Source: Solidesulfovibrio magneticus RS-1
GTDB lineage: Bacteria; Desulfobacterota; Desulfovibrionia; Desulfovibrionales; Desulfovibrionaceae
NCBI RefSeq assembly: GCF_000010665.1
Contig: NC_012796.1
Coordinates: 1,302,001-1,366,000, forward strand
Direction of reading: 5' to 3'
Length of the DNA stretch: 64,000 nt
The notes below the pieces were generated by a model, which ran no database searches, had not been told where the DNA came from, and saw nothing but the letters and a program-made list of their open reading frames with translations. The position numbers and the translations under genes were made by a program. Positions 25,582-34,249 of this stretch are shown here, piece after piece (positions within the stretch are counted from its first letter, which is position 1; each line of letters opens with the position of its first letter).

Positions 25582-26748
25582 ATGAAAAGGTCCTGGCTGA
25601 TTGCCCTTTTTTGCGTTCTGGGCCTGGCTTCGCCGGTCCGGGCTGCCGACACCGTCAAACTGGGTTTCAACATCCCGCTGACCGGCGACATCCCTGACGT
25701 CGGCGAATCGTCCAAGAACGCGGCCGAGATGCTCAAGAAGAAGATCAACGACGCCGGCGGCCTGAAAGTGGGCGACAAAACCTACAAAGTCGAATTCATC
25801 TACGAAGACAACGAGTCCAAGGCCGAATCCGCCCTGTCCGCCACGCGCAAGCTCATCACCCAGGACGGCGTCATCGGCATGGTCGGCCCCCAGTCCAGCA
25901 AGCAGGCCGTGCCCGCCGCCGAAGCCGCCAATGAGCTGAAGACCCCGATGATGGCCCCCTGGTCCACCAACCCCAACACCACCAAGAACCGCCCCTTCGT
26001 TTTCCGCGGCTGCTTCCTGGACACCTTCCAGGGCCCCACCGCCGCCAAGTTCGCCAGCGAAGAGTTCAAGGCCAAAAAGGCCGCGGTGCTCTACGACATC
26101 GCCTCCGACTACCCCAAGGGCCTGGCCGAGGACTTCAAGGCCGCCTTTGAAAAGATCAACGGCCCCGGCTCGGTTGTCGCCTTCGAGACCTTCACCACCA
26201 AGGACGTGGACTTCTCGGCCCAGCTGACCAACATCGCCAAGTCCGGCGCGGAAGTGCTTTTTGTGCCCCAGTACTACAACGAAGTGCCGCTTATCGTGCA
26301 GCAGGCCAAGTCCCTGGGCTTCAACAAGCCCGTGCTCGGCTCCGATTCCTGGGGTTCGGGCGACCTGATGGGCCTTTGCGGCGACAACTGCAAGGGCTTT
26401 TTCTTCGTCACCCACTACGCCGCCGCCGGCGCCCAGGGCAAGACCAAGGAATTCATCGACGAGTACACCAAGCTCTACAAGAAGACCCCCGACGACGTCG
26501 CCGCCCTGACCTGGGACAGCGCCAACCTGATGCTCGCCGCCCTGCAGGCCGCCGGCCCCATGTCCGGCGATCTGGCCAAGGACCGCGAGGCCCTCATGAA
26601 GGCCATGGCCGGCATCAAGAAGTTTGAAGGCATCACCGGCAACATGTCCTATCCCGCCACCGGCGACCACGACCCCATCAAGTGCGCCGTGGTGGTCAAG
26701 ATCGACGACGCTGGCAAGTTCGCCTTCTACAAGTCCGTCTGCCCGTAG
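25582..26748 (+). CDS. livK: Branched-chain amino acid-type ABC transporter substrate-binding protein
   Basis: The 388-aa Peripla_BP_6 protein has a signal peptide ([20 protein letters not shown]). It begins its mature part with [20 protein letters not shown] and has the hinge-proximal [20 protein letters not shown] region. CGDNC and a second cysteine near the end may form disulfides. The ligand is probably a branched-chain amino acid or similar small molecule; it cannot be read from sequence. AGGAGG lies upstream. It is the first gene of the livKHMGF operon. Confidence 0.9.
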   Translation: MKRSWLIALFCVLGLASPVRAADTVKLGFNIPLTGDIPDVGESSKNAAEMLKKKINDAGGLKVGDKTYKVEFIYEDNESKAESALSATRKLITQDGVIGMVGPQSSKQAVPAAEAANELKTPMMAPWSTNPNTTKNRPFVFRGCFLDTFQGPTAAKFASEEFKAKKAAVLYDIASDYPKGLAEDFKAAFEKINGPGSVVAFETFTTKDVDFSAQLTNIAKSGAEVLFVPQYYNEVPLIVQQAKSLGFNKPVLGSDSWGSGDLMGLCGDNCKGFFFVTHYAAAGAQGKTKEFIDEYTKLYKKTPDDVAALTWDSANLMLAALQAAGPMSGDLAKDREALMKAMAGIKKFEGITGNMSYPATGDHDPIKCAVVVKIDDAGKFAFYKSVCP

Positions 26749-26769
26749 ACGGAAGTTCCGTGAACCTTG

Positions 26770-26797
26770 GCGCGGCCCGGAAGCTTCCGGGCCGCGC
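26770..26797 (+). promoter_or_regulatory. Intercistronic hairpin between livK and livH
   Basis: A perfect 28-nt palindrome (GCGCGGCCCGGAAG and its reverse complement) lies between the livK stop and the livH ribosome site. It is suited to protecting livK mRNA or attenuating downstream transcription. Compare the nikA/nikB and tupA/tupB gaps. Confidence 0.7.
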
Positions 26798-26829
26798 TTC
26801 CCCAACGATGCGCCGAAAGGGGGTCCCCG

Positions 26830-27753
26830 TTGCTCCAGAGCTTCCTGCAAAACATTCTAAACGCCTTGCAGTGGGGGAGCTTTTATTCCCTTATTGCCCT
26901 GGGCTACTGCCTGGTCTACGGCGTTTTGTTGCTGATCAACTTCGCCCATGGCGACATTTTCATGGTCGGGGCCTACATCGCCTTTTACTGCTGCATGTTC
27001 CTGCTCGGCAAGTTCGGCGTCTTCGCCGGCCTGCCCGGCTGGATGGTGCTGGCCGTGGCCGTCCCCCTGACCATGGTCCTCACCGCCGTGGTCGGCGTCA
27101 CCCTGGAGCGCATCGCCTACCGGCCGCTGCGGCGCAAGGGCGTCAACCGCCTCTACGTCGTCATCACGGCGCTGATGTGCGGACTCATCCTGGAAAACGG
27201 CAACCTCGCCCTGCTCGGAGCCAGCCGCAAAAGCTTTCCCACACTGGTGCCCGTCAAGGTCTTCGAGGTTTTCGGCGTCACGGTCACCAACATTAAGCTC
27301 ATGGTCATCGGCGTGGCCATCCTGTCCTTTTTGTTGCTGCACTTCATCGTGACGCGCACCAAGATCGGCATGGCCATGCGGGCCATCTCCTATGACCGGT
27401 TCGCCGTGCCGCTCATGGGCATCCCGGCCGACACGGTCATCGTCTTCACCTTCGTGCTCGGCTCCGGCTTCGCCGGTCTGGCCGGGCTCTTTTTCGCCAT
27501 GACCTACCCGGTCATCGACCCCTATATGGGGGCGCTCATTGGCTGGAAGGCCTTCATCGCGGCCGTGGTCGGCGGCATCGGCTCCATTGCCGGGGCCTTT
27601 GCCGGCGGGTTTTTGCTGGGGTTCGTCGAAATCATGGTGGTGGCGTTTTTCCCCTCCACCTACCGCGACCTGATTGCCTTCTCGATTTTGCTCCTCATCC
27701 TGTCCATCCGGCCCACCGGCCTCTTCGGCGTGGCCCGGCGGACCAAAATTTAA
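26830..27753 (+). CDS. livH: Branched-chain amino acid ABC transporter permease LivH
   Basis: The 307-aa inner-membrane permease of the LivH family has about eight helices. Conserved features are [20 protein letters not shown] and the ATPase-contact region [16 protein letters not shown]. The C-terminal half has [27 protein letters not shown] at 26830 with AAAGGGGG 6 nt upstream is the best start; a farther TTG would begin inside the intercistronic hairpin region. Confidence 0.93.
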   Translation: MLQSFLQNILNALQWGSFYSLIALGYCLVYGVLLLINFAHGDIFMVGAYIAFYCCMFLLGKFGVFAGLPGWMVLAVAVPLTMVLTAVVGVTLERIAYRPLRRKGVNRLYVVITALMCGLILENGNLALLGASRKSFPTLVPVKVFEVFGVTVTNIKLMVIGVAILSFLLLHFIVTRTKIGMAMRAISYDRFAVPLMGIPADTVIVFTFVLGSGFAGLAGLFFAMTYPVIDPYMGALIGWKAFIAAVVGGIGSIAGAFAGGFLLGFVEIMVVAFFPSTYRDLIAFSILLLILSIRPTGLFGVARRTKI

Positions 27754-27768
27754 GGCTCGCAAGGGGGA

Positions 27769-28854
27769 ATGAGTATGCAGCGCCTGACCGTGCCCGCCTT
27801 GCTGGCCTGTCTGTTCGGGGTTCTGCTCTGGGCCGCCGGCACCGGAGCCCTCAACGTCTACTGGCAGTCCGTGCTCATGTTCATGGGCGTCAACATCATC
27901 CTGGCCACGAGCCTCAACATCATCAACGGCAACATGGGCGAGTTCTCCTGCGGCCATGCCGGCTTCATGGCTGTCGGGGCCTACGTGTCCTCGCTTCTCT
28001 CCGTGGCGCTTTTCACCAAGAGCCAGGTTTTCGGCGAACCGCTCATCGGCCCGTCGGCGGCCGTGTGGCTTTTCCCGCTGGTGCTGATCGCCGGAGCCCT
28101 GGCCGCCTCCCTGGTGGGGCTTCTGGTCGCCATCCCCTCGTTTAAAACCCGGGGCGATTACTTGGCCATCATCACCATCGCCGCCGCCTACATCGTCAAG
28201 TCCACCATCGAGAACATCGGGGCCATCGGCGGCGCGCGCGGCTTCATGGGCATGAGCGCGGTCATGAGCGCCATGAACGAGACCATAAACCTGCCCTGGA
28301 TCATGATCTGGGTGTTTATCGGCACGGTCTTTTCCGTGTGGCTCATCCGGCGGTTTATCTACTCGACCTTCGGCAAGGGCGTGGACGCCATCTGCCAGGA
28401 CGAGATCGCGGCCGAGATCATGAGCGTCAACACCGACCGGGTCAAACTCGTGGCCTTCATGGTCTCCTGCGGCCTGGCCGGCCTGGCCGGCGGGCTTTTC
28501 GCCCACATCCTGGGCTACGTGAACCCGGGCACGTTCACCATCCTCAAATCCACCGAGATCATGGTCATGGTCTATCTCGGCGGCATGGGCTCCTTGTCCG
28601 GCTCTGTGCTGGCCGCCATCCTCATGACGCTTTTGATCGAATACCTGCGCGACGCGTTCGGCTTCCTCAACACCTTTTTGCACTACATCTCGGTCATCCC
28701 GGATTCCTATGAGGTGACCCAGGTCTGGAAGTGGGTGGTCATTCCGCTGCTGCTGGTCCTTCTCATGCAGTTTCGCCCCGAGGGCATCATGGGGCGTCGC
28801 GAGCTGGCCGACGTGTTTCCCGGGCTTCGCAAATTCTACAAGTTCAAGGGGTAG
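27769..28854 (+). CDS. livM: Branched-chain amino acid ABC transporter permease LivM
   Basis: The 361-aa permease shows ATSLNIINGNMGEFSCGHAGF near the first helices. The LLVAIPSFKTRGDYLAIITIA loop and the C-terminal VYLGGMGSLSGSVLAA follow, all characteristic of LivM. It lies 15 nt after livH and 3 nt before livG. Confidence 0.95.
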   Translation: MSMQRLTVPALLACLFGVLLWAAGTGALNVYWQSVLMFMGVNIILATSLNIINGNMGEFSCGHAGFMAVGAYVSSLLSVALFTKSQVFGEPLIGPSAAVWLFPLVLIAGALAASLVGLLVAIPSFKTRGDYLAIITIAAAYIVKSTIENIGAIGGARGFMGMSAVMSAMNETINLPWIMIWVFIGTVFSVWLIRRFIYSTFGKGVDAICQDEIAAEIMSVNTDRVKLVAFMVSCGLAGLAGGLFAHILGYVNPGTFTILKSTEIMVMVYLGGMGSLSGSVLAAILMTLLIEYLRDAFGFLNTFLHYISVIPDSYEVTQVWKWVVIPLLLVLLMQFRPEGIMGRRELADVFPGLRKFYKFKG

Positions 28855-28857
28855 GCC

Positions 28858-29625
28858 GTGGCGCTTCTCGACGTAAAGGAAATGACCCAGTACTTCGGCG
28901 GGCTGTGCGCCGTGTCGGAGTTCACGGTGGCCCTGGAGCAGGGCCAGATGGCGGCGCTTATCGGCCCCAACGGCGCGGGCAAGACCACGGTCTTTAACCT
29001 CGTCAGCGGCTTTTACAAGCCCACGCGTGGCGAGATCATCTTCGACGGCCAGTCCATCAAGGGCTTGAAGCCCCATCAGGTGACCTCGCGCGGCATTGCC
29101 CGGACCTTCCAGAACATCCGCCTGTGGTTCGAGATGACCGTGCTCGACAACATCCGTATCGCCCAGCACCACGCCCTGGGCTACGGGCTTTTCGACTGCT
29201 TCCTGCGCACCCCGCGCTACATGCAGCGCGAGCGCGACATCGAGGACCACGCCATGGAGGTGCTCTCCCGCCTGGGTCTGGCCGAGGTGGCGCATGAGCT
29301 GCCCAAGAACCTGCCCTACGGCGTGCAGCGGCTGGTGGAGATCGCCCGGGCCCTGTCCATCAAGCCCAAGCTCCTCATGCTCGACGAGCCGGCCGCCGGC
29401 CTCAACTCGGCCGACGTCGAGGGGCTGATAAAGCTCATCGGCGACATCCATAGGGACTACGGCATCGCCATCTGGATGATCGAACACCAGATGGACGTGG
29501 TCATGTCCCTGTGTTCCTGGATCAAGGTCATCGATTTCGGGGCCACCATCGCCGAGGGCACGCCCGAAGGCATCCAGAACAACCCCGACGTCATCAAAGC
29601 CTACCTGGGAGACGATACAATCTGA
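28858..29625 (+). CDS. livG: Branched-chain amino acid ABC transporter ATP-binding protein LivG
   Basis: The 255-aa ABC ATPase starts at GTG. Walker A is GPNGAGKTTVFN, the Q-loop is ARTFQNIRLW, Walker B is LLMLDEPAAGL, and the switch histidine is in IEHQMDVV. The signature reads LPYGVQRLVEIARAL in place of LSGGQ, as is usual for LivG. The stop TGA shares its A with the livF ATG (TGATG), so the two are coupled. Confidence 0.95.
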   Translation: MALLDVKEMTQYFGGLCAVSEFTVALEQGQMAALIGPNGAGKTTVFNLVSGFYKPTRGEIIFDGQSIKGLKPHQVTSRGIARTFQNIRLWFEMTVLDNIRIAQHHALGYGLFDCFLRTPRYMQRERDIEDHAMEVLSRLGLAEVAHELPKNLPYGVQRLVEIARALSIKPKLLMLDEPAAGLNSADVEGLIKLIGDIHRDYGIAIWMIEHQMDVVMSLCSWIKVIDFGATIAEGTPEGIQNNPDVIKAYLGDDTI

Positions 29626-30353
29626 TGCTGCTCTCCGTCCAAAACCTTCGGGTCAAATACGGCAATATCGAAGCCCTTCACGGCATCTCCTTCCACGTCA
29701 ACCGGGGCGAGATCGTCACGCTCATCGGCGCCAACGGGGCCGGCAAGACCACCACGCTCCTGTCCATCATGCGCCTGCCGCCCCCCGAGGCCCCCAAGGT
29801 CATCGAGGGCGACATCCTCTATGAAGGCCAGTCCATCCTCGGTTGGGAGACCCACGACGTGGTGCGCAAGCTCCACATGGACCTCTCCCCCGAAGGCCGG
29901 CGCATTTTCGGCAACCTCACCGTCATGGAGAACCTCATCCTGGCCACCTACGCCCGCAAGGACGGGGAAGAGGCCATCGCCCGCGACCTCGACCGGGTGC
30001 TGTCGCTTTTTCCGCGCATGTCCGAGCGGCGCAAGCAGCGCAGCGAGTCGCTGTCCGGCGGCGAGCAGCAGATGCTGGCTGTGGGCCGGGCCATCATGAC
30101 CGGCTGCGACTTCATCCTCCTCGACGAGCCGAGCATGGGGCTGGCCCCGCTGCTCATGTACGAGATGTTCCGCACCCTCAAAAAGCTTAACGAGCTGGGG
30201 CTGACCATTTTGCTCATCGAGCAAAACGCCAAGGTGGCGCTCAATTTCGCCCACCGGGGGTACGTGCTGGACACCGGCGAGATCAAGACCTCGGGCACGG
30301 CCGAGGAGCTCAAGCACGACCCGGAAGTGAAAAAGGCCTACCTCGGCGGCTAG
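29625..30353 (+). CDS. livF: Branched-chain amino acid ABC transporter ATP-binding protein LivF
   Basis: The 242-aa ABC ATPase has Walker A GANGAGKTTTLLS, signature ESLSGGEQQMLAVGRA, Walker B FILLDEPSMGL and the switch region LLIEQNAKVALNF. It ends in the usual VKKAYLGG. Its TAG stop (30351-30353) is the first three bases of a MITE-like element, so the protein end is natural but the termination codon comes from the inserted DNA. Confidence 0.95.
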   Translation: MLLSVQNLRVKYGNIEALHGISFHVNRGEIVTLIGANGAGKTTTLLSIMRLPPPEAPKVIEGDILYEGQSILGWETHDVVRKLHMDLSPEGRRIFGNLTVMENLILATYARKDGEEAIARDLDRVLSLFPRMSERRKQRSESLSGGEQQMLAVGRAIMTGCDFILLDEPSMGLAPLLMYEMFRTLKKLNELGLTILLIEQNAKVALNFAHRGYVLDTGEIKTSGTAEELKHDPEVKKAYLGG

Positions 30354-30457
30354 TGTCGCGTCCCTTAAAAAATACGATAGTATTTTTTAAGAAAAATAAA
30401 TGGTTTTGGCTTGTTGACTACAAAACACCATAGGCGCTTTTCGCGGACGCGACACTA
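30351..30457. mobile_element. MITE-like element, copy A (best preserved)
   Basis: The 107-bp element has perfect 13-bp terminal inverted repeats, TAGTGTCGCGTCC and GGACGCGACACTA. TA at the extreme ends fits a TA target duplication, as in IS630/mariner-type elements. Next to the left end lies a perfect 12-bp hairpin, CTTAAAAAATAC-GATA-GTATTTTTTAAG (30364-30391). There is no coding capacity. The left end provides the livF stop codon. Confidence 0.85.
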
Positions 30458-30508
30458 GGACATCTCCCGTAGCCGCTTCCGCCTCGGCCGTCCAAACCGC
30501 GACGCCCC

Positions 30509-30545
30509 AAAGCCCGGTCGGATACATTCCGGCCGGGCTTTTTAT
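30509..30545 (+). terminator. Intrinsic terminator of the liv operon
   Basis: AAAGCCCGG pairs with CCGGGCTTT, followed by TTTATT. It lies downstream of the MITE copy, so it presumably was the original liv terminator, now displaced. Confidence 0.8.
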
Positions 30546-30711
30546 TCTCCGTTGGCCCGAAAACTGCTTGTAACCTCCCGACTGCCGCCTGCGTCGGCGG
30601 AAATTTCCCGCTTCCACAAGCTGTTGGTGGAATAATCCGGCATGGACCTTGCCAAGTTTCACTTGGGGTGCGTCCAGATCGGCAAAATTTTCCGCCCCAG
30701 GAGGCATGGGC

Positions 30712-31956
30712 ATGAGCATACAAGCCATAGGCCAGGACAATGCCAACAGTTGGCTGGCCCAGATGCTGGCCAGCTATACGGGCCAGACCTCGTCGGCCGC
30801 GTCTTCCCTGGAAAGCCTGCTCGGCACGGGCAGCACGACCAGCGACGACACGGCAAGTTCTTCCGCTTCCTCGTCCACCGCAAGCGTCGGCAGTTTCAAC
30901 GACATCCTGCAAGCCCTGCTGTCCGGCAACGGGTCCGTGGGTTACGACATGACCACCGGGACGCTGACGGATTTGAGCGGTTCGACCCTGACCGGGGTCA
31001 TGGGGCCGCCTCCCCCGGGCGAAGGGATGGATGGGATCAGCCGCGAGGTCACGGAAACCGAAAACGAGGACGGCAGCCTGTCGCGTTCCGTCACCATGAC
31101 CGATGCCGACGGCAATGTGGTCGGCACGGAAACCACCACCCAGAACGCTGACGGCTCGTACAGCACGGTCATGACCATGGTCCAGGCCGACGGCACGACG
31201 ACCACCCGCACCATGACCGGGGCCTATGACGCCGACGGCAACTTCGTTGAGAAAAACACCCTGACGGCCGCCGACGGCACGGTGCTCGAATCCGGCACGG
31301 TGACCACGGCGCAGGATGGGTCCTTCACCTCGACCATGACCGTCACCGACGCCGAAGGCCGGACCTCCACCCGCACGGCTTCAGGCGAATACGCCGACGA
31401 CGGCAGCTTCACCGTTATAAGCAGCCTGGCCGCCGCTGACGGCACGATCCTGGAGACCGGCACGGAGACGACCGCTGCCGACGGCTCGTACACCAGCACC
31501 GTCACCCGCACCGGCCCGGACGGCAACACGGTGACCGAAACCGCCTCCTATGACGCCGAGGGCACGCTGCTTTCGTCCAGCACCTCGACCACGACCTCGG
31601 GGTCCGGCGCGACCGCTTCTTCAGACAGCTCAAGCGGTTCTTCAGGAAGCTCGTCAAGCAGTTCCGACAGCGAAGAGACCACCACCACGGTGACCACGGC
31701 CTTCACCACCGAAGGCATGGAGCAGACCACGGTAGTGACCGACGCCGACGGCAACATCGTCAGCAAGACGGTCAAGGAGTTTCCCTTCTCCGCCGATGCC
31801 GAAGGACAGTCCTTCGGGGCCACCGAAGCGAGCAAGGACGGCCTGTCCTCCATGCTCGACCAGTACGCCAAGGGCCGCTACGGCGCGGACCGTTACGCCG
31901 CCATGGCCGCTTCCGGGGAGTCTGGCGGACAAAGCGGCTTTTCCGCCCAGGCCTAG
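30712..31956 (+). CDS. Thr/Ser/Asp-rich repeat protein of unknown function
   Basis: The 414-aa protein matches no family I recognise. Residues 1-110 contain a short N-terminal region (MSIQAIGQDNANSWLAQML) and a Ser-rich linker. Residues about 129-286 hold three degenerate copies of a roughly 52-aa repeat built on ADGTxLExGTxTT and DGSxTSTxTxT, with DG pairs about every 15 residues. This suggests a beta-rich solenoid or bristle. A poly-Ser stretch (about 303-320) precedes a C-terminal tail, LDQYAKGRYGADRYAAM. It lacks a Sec signal, so it may be cytoplasmic or exported by a non-Sec route. The ATG at 30712 is 7 nt after AGGAGG. It is monocistronic with its own terminator. Confidence 0.75.
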   Translation: MSIQAIGQDNANSWLAQMLASYTGQTSSAASSLESLLGTGSTTSDDTASSSASSSTASVGSFNDILQALLSGNGSVGYDMTTGTLTDLSGSTLTGVMGPPPPGEGMDGISREVTETENEDGSLSRSVTMTDADGNVVGTETTTQNADGSYSTVMTMVQADGTTTTRTMTGAYDADGNFVEKNTLTAADGTVLESGTVTTAQDGSFTSTMTVTDAEGRTSTRTASGEYADDGSFTVISSLAAADGTILETGTETTAADGSYTSTVTRTGPDGNTVTETASYDAEGTLLSSSTSTTTSGSGATASSDSSSGSSGSSSSSSDSEETTTTVTTAFTTEGMEQTTVVTDADGNIVSKTVKEFPFSADAEGQSFGATEASKDGLSSMLDQYAKGRYGADRYAAMAASGESGGQSGFSAQA

Positions 31957-32285
31957 GCCGGCGACAGACGCCGGCTCCGTACAAGGAAGTCGTCGAGACC
32001 CCCTTTCGGCACAGCCGAAGGGGGGTCTTGCTGTTGGCAAGGCCGTCGAGGGGACTGCCTTGTCAAGGGCGGGCTAGACGATGGCGCCTGGGGTTCACTC
32101 GTGGCGGGCAAGCCGAGGTTCTGGCCTAGCCAGTGCACTGGGCCACATGGCAGGGATTGAGGGCACACGTCAAAAGGAAGCCGGGGAGGGCGCGAAGAGA
32201 CTGCAGCGACTTGCCGGGACGACGTGGCTCGGGTAGCAGGGGAGGGGAGTCGGCGCCCTGCGCCGGCAGGCATGAAGGAGAGGCG
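31957..32285. other. Intergenic region upstream of dgkA
   Basis: It holds the terminator at 31997-32030 and, near its end, the dgkA ribosome site. The remaining roughly 240 nt show several GC-rich hairpins but no recognisable gene or promoter. Confidence 0.6.
31997..32030 (+). terminator. Terminator of the repeat-protein gene
   Basis: GACCCCCTTTCGGC and GCCGAAGGGGGGTC form a 14-bp stem with an ACA loop, followed by TTG. The T-run is weak but the stem is very strong. Confidence 0.75.
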
Positions 32286-32678
32286 ATGCGCAACAAATTT
32301 CTAGGAACCGGCGAGCCGGGCTGGCATCCGGTGCGCAAGGTCAGGGTGGTGCTCTCCGGGCTGCGTTTTGCCGTGCTCTACGACGGCAGCGTGGCCTGGA
32401 AAGTGGTGGTCTCAACGGTGGTGCTGGCCCTTTTCGGCGCAACCGGCCATTGGCGGGATTTCCTGCTCATGCTTGTGGCTACGGGGCAAATGTTGGCGGC
32501 CGAGTTGCTCAATTCCGCCGTGGAAGGGGTGTGCGATTTCCTGGTCAGCCAGGAGGACCGGCGCATCAAGGCCATCAAGGACATGGCGGCGGCCGCCGCC
32601 GGCATCGCCATCCTATTTTGGGGCTTGGTGCTCGTCTGGGAAGCCGGCCGGCTGGTCGGGGCCTGGCCCGGCCCCTAA
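32286..32678 (+). CDS. dgkA: Diacylglycerol kinase, DgkA family
   Basis: The 130-aa inner-membrane lipid kinase phosphorylates diacylglycerol or undecaprenol. Three membrane helices are visible. The family motif AELLNSAVEGVCDF holds the catalytic Glu and metal-binding Glu, with KAIKDMAAAAAGIAIL following. The ATG at 32286 has AAGGAGAGG upstream. The TAA stop (32676-32678) is the first three bases of MITE copy B. Confidence 0.93.
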   Translation: MRNKFLGTGEPGWHPVRKVRVVLSGLRFAVLYDGSVAWKVVVSTVVLALFGATGHWRDFLLMLVATGQMLAAELLNSAVEGVCDFLVSQEDRRIKAIKDMAAAAAGIAILFWGLVLVWEAGRLVGAWPGP

Positions 32679-32781
32679 TGTCGCGTCCGGGAAAAGGGTA
32701 TATGGTGTTTTGTAGGCAACAGGCTGAACCCATGGATTTTTCTTAAAAAATACCATCGTATTTTTAAGAGACGCGACACTA
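32676..32781. mobile_element. MITE-like element, copy B
   Basis: The 106-bp copy is in the opposite orientation to copy A. Ends are TAATGTCGCGTCC and AGACGCGACACTA, each one mismatch from the perfect repeat. The interior (TATGGTGTTTTGTAGGCAAC) matches the reverse complement of copy A. The CTTAAAAAATAC-CATC hairpin has lost one T in one arm. It supplies the dgkA stop codon. Confidence 0.82.
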
Positions 32782-32840
32782 GCCGGGCCGGCTCGTGTCA
32801 CGTCCCGTACAACGCAGCCATGTTATTAAAAGGATGTGAA

Positions 32841-33125
32841 CTAGAATTTATCCTTGGCCTTGGCGAAGGCGGCCTTGAGGTCTCCCAGGGCCTGTTCCAT
32901 GCCGTGGCGCAGTTCGACCATGGCGTCTCCCCCGCCCTTGCGCAGCAAGGTCAGCTTGTAGCGGGCCTTGTCGTATTTCTCCAGCAGCGCTTCGAGATCG
33001 CCGGACCAACGGTCGAAGAAATCCTGGCCCTTGTCTTTGGCTTCGGCCCGGGCGGCCTCGATTTTGGCCTTGTAGGCGGCCAGCTGTTCCTCCAGGCTGA
33101 CGCCGAAACGGTCCTTGTCGTCCAT
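32841..33125 (-). CDS. Small coiled-coil protein (sll1863 stress-response-like)
   Basis: The 94-aa protein is almost entirely helical and charged: EEQLAAYKAKIEAARAEAKD, then DLEALLEKYDKARYKLTLL, then MEQALGDLKAAFAKAKDKF. It resembles short coiled-coil proteins annotated as sll1863-family stress proteins. The assignment is loose. The ATG at 33125 has AAGGAGG 6 nt upstream; an upstream ATG at 33155 is rejected. The stop lies about 60 nt from MITE copy B. Confidence 0.65.
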   Translation of the reverse strand: MDDKDRFGVSLEEQLAAYKAKIEAARAEAKDKGQDFFDRWSGDLEALLEKYDKARYKLTLLRKGGGDAMVELRHGMEQALGDLKAAFAKAKDKF

Positions 33126-33461
33126 GGCGGCCTCCTTGACGGTTACGATGTGCATGATCCTTAGCCCAGGGCTGGGGGCAGGGCAAGCGGAGCGGTCGGA
33201 AATTCCGGGCCGATTGTGCTGGGAAGTCTTGCTCTTCGCGAAACCCTTTGCTAAACGGCATAAAGGTCGTTCCGGGCGGGGACGGCGTTCGGGGGAGAAA
33301 ACGCTGCTCCGCCCCTGGTCAAGGCCCGAAGGCGTTCTTATGTTGTTCGAGAAACGGCGTATCCATCAACCACGGAGCCGGAGCGCTTCGGATAAGGATC
33401 AGGTCGTTTTCGCCATCGGATTGTTTTGGGACAACAAGACGTGTTTGCAAGGAGGAAGGCC
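33126..33461. other. Divergent intergenic region between coiled-coil and outer-membrane genes
   Basis: It is 336 nt long. Apart from the two ribosome sites at its ends I see no clear promoter, repeat or RNA gene. Confidence 0.55.
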
Positions 33462-34079
33462 ATGAACGCGCAACTGAAGAAGATCTGGGTCCTGCTTTTG
33501 GCCCTGTGCATCGGGTTCGCCGCCCTGCCGGGGAAGTCTCACGCCATCGGCGAGGCCGGCACGTTCCATGTGACGCCGGAGTTCGGCGCTTACGGCACCG
33601 GCCAGAAGTCGGTCAATTCCATCATCACCTTTGGGCTTAGCGGCGGCTACTTCGTCATGGACGGCCTGTCCATCGGCCTGGAAGCTCTGGCCTATTCGTT
33701 CGACGTGCGCAAGATCGACCGCACCGGCCCGGTGACGAACTTCCTGTACACGGCGGCCAGCAATGACGGCTATTCCAATAACCCCTGGGCGTTTGGCGCC
33801 AACGCGCTGATCCGCTACTACCCGGTGCACACCGACAAGGCCGCCTTCTTCATCGGCACCGGCATCGGCGGCCTGTTCTCCGGCGACCGTATTCCCTACT
33901 GGGAGAACGGCGGACGCGGCAACTACGCCAACCCCACCCTCCCCGTGGACCTCGGCTTTGCCGTCAACCTGAGCCAGAACGTGGCCTTCGAGCTGACCGG
34001 CCGTTACCAGCGCATCGGCTTCGACAACCACGGCATCGATGCCTGGGGTGGTCACGGCGGCATCCGGATCACTTTTTAG
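33462..34079 (+). CDS. Outer-membrane beta-barrel protein
   Basis: The 205-aa protein has a Sec signal peptide (KKIWVLLLALCIGFAALPGKSHA). It continues with alternating hydrophobic strands such as TFHVTPEFGAYGTG, ITFGLSGGYFVMDGLSIGLEA and NVAFELTGRYQRIGF, and ends in Phe (GGIRITF) as outer-membrane barrels do. It probably forms an 8-strand OmpA/OmpW-sized barrel. Function is unknown. AAGGAGG lies upstream and a terminator follows. Confidence 0.8.
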   Translation: MNAQLKKIWVLLLALCIGFAALPGKSHAIGEAGTFHVTPEFGAYGTGQKSVNSIITFGLSGGYFVMDGLSIGLEALAYSFDVRKIDRTGPVTNFLYTAASNDGYSNNPWAFGANALIRYYPVHTDKAAFFIGTGIGGLFSGDRIPYWENGGRGNYANPTLPVDLGFAVNLSQNVAFELTGRYQRIGFDNHGIDAWGGHGGIRITF

Positions 34080-34113
34080 GCTGACAAACGTTTTGATCTA
34101 GAGTAGAGGGTAA

Positions 34114-34152
34114 GGCCCTCCCGCCCGCACCGGGTGGGAGGGCCAGTTTTTT
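34114..34152 (+). terminator. Intrinsic terminator before the ribosomal operon
   Basis: GGCCCTCCC and GGGAGGGCC form the stem, followed by six T. Confidence 0.9.
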
Positions 34153-34174
34153 CCGAGGCCGGTCCCAGGGGCGC

Positions 34175-34203
34175 TTGACATGTTGCGCCCGTGGGTCTAT
34201 AGG
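34175..34203 (+). promoter_or_regulatory. sigma70 promoter of the str-S10-spc-alpha operon
   Basis: A perfect TTGACA (34175-34180), a 17-nt spacer and TATAGG (34198-34203) lie about 45 nt before rpsL. It is the only strong promoter I find ahead of the 18.5-kb ribosomal block. Confidence 0.8.
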
Positions 34204-34249
34204 CCTCTGTCTTTGCCATACACTACGATTTTTTTGAACGGAGACGGCT

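Noticed and set aside
25135-26850. Upstream extension of the purU frame to 857 aa
   Set aside because: The extension lies antisense to livK and through the intergenic region. PurU family homology starts at the ATG at 25134, which has its own ribosome site.
26857-29487. 876-aa open frame antisense to livHMG
   Set aside because: It crosses three well-supported transporter genes; its composition (His/Asp/Gly-rich) is typical of antisense to GC-rich genes.
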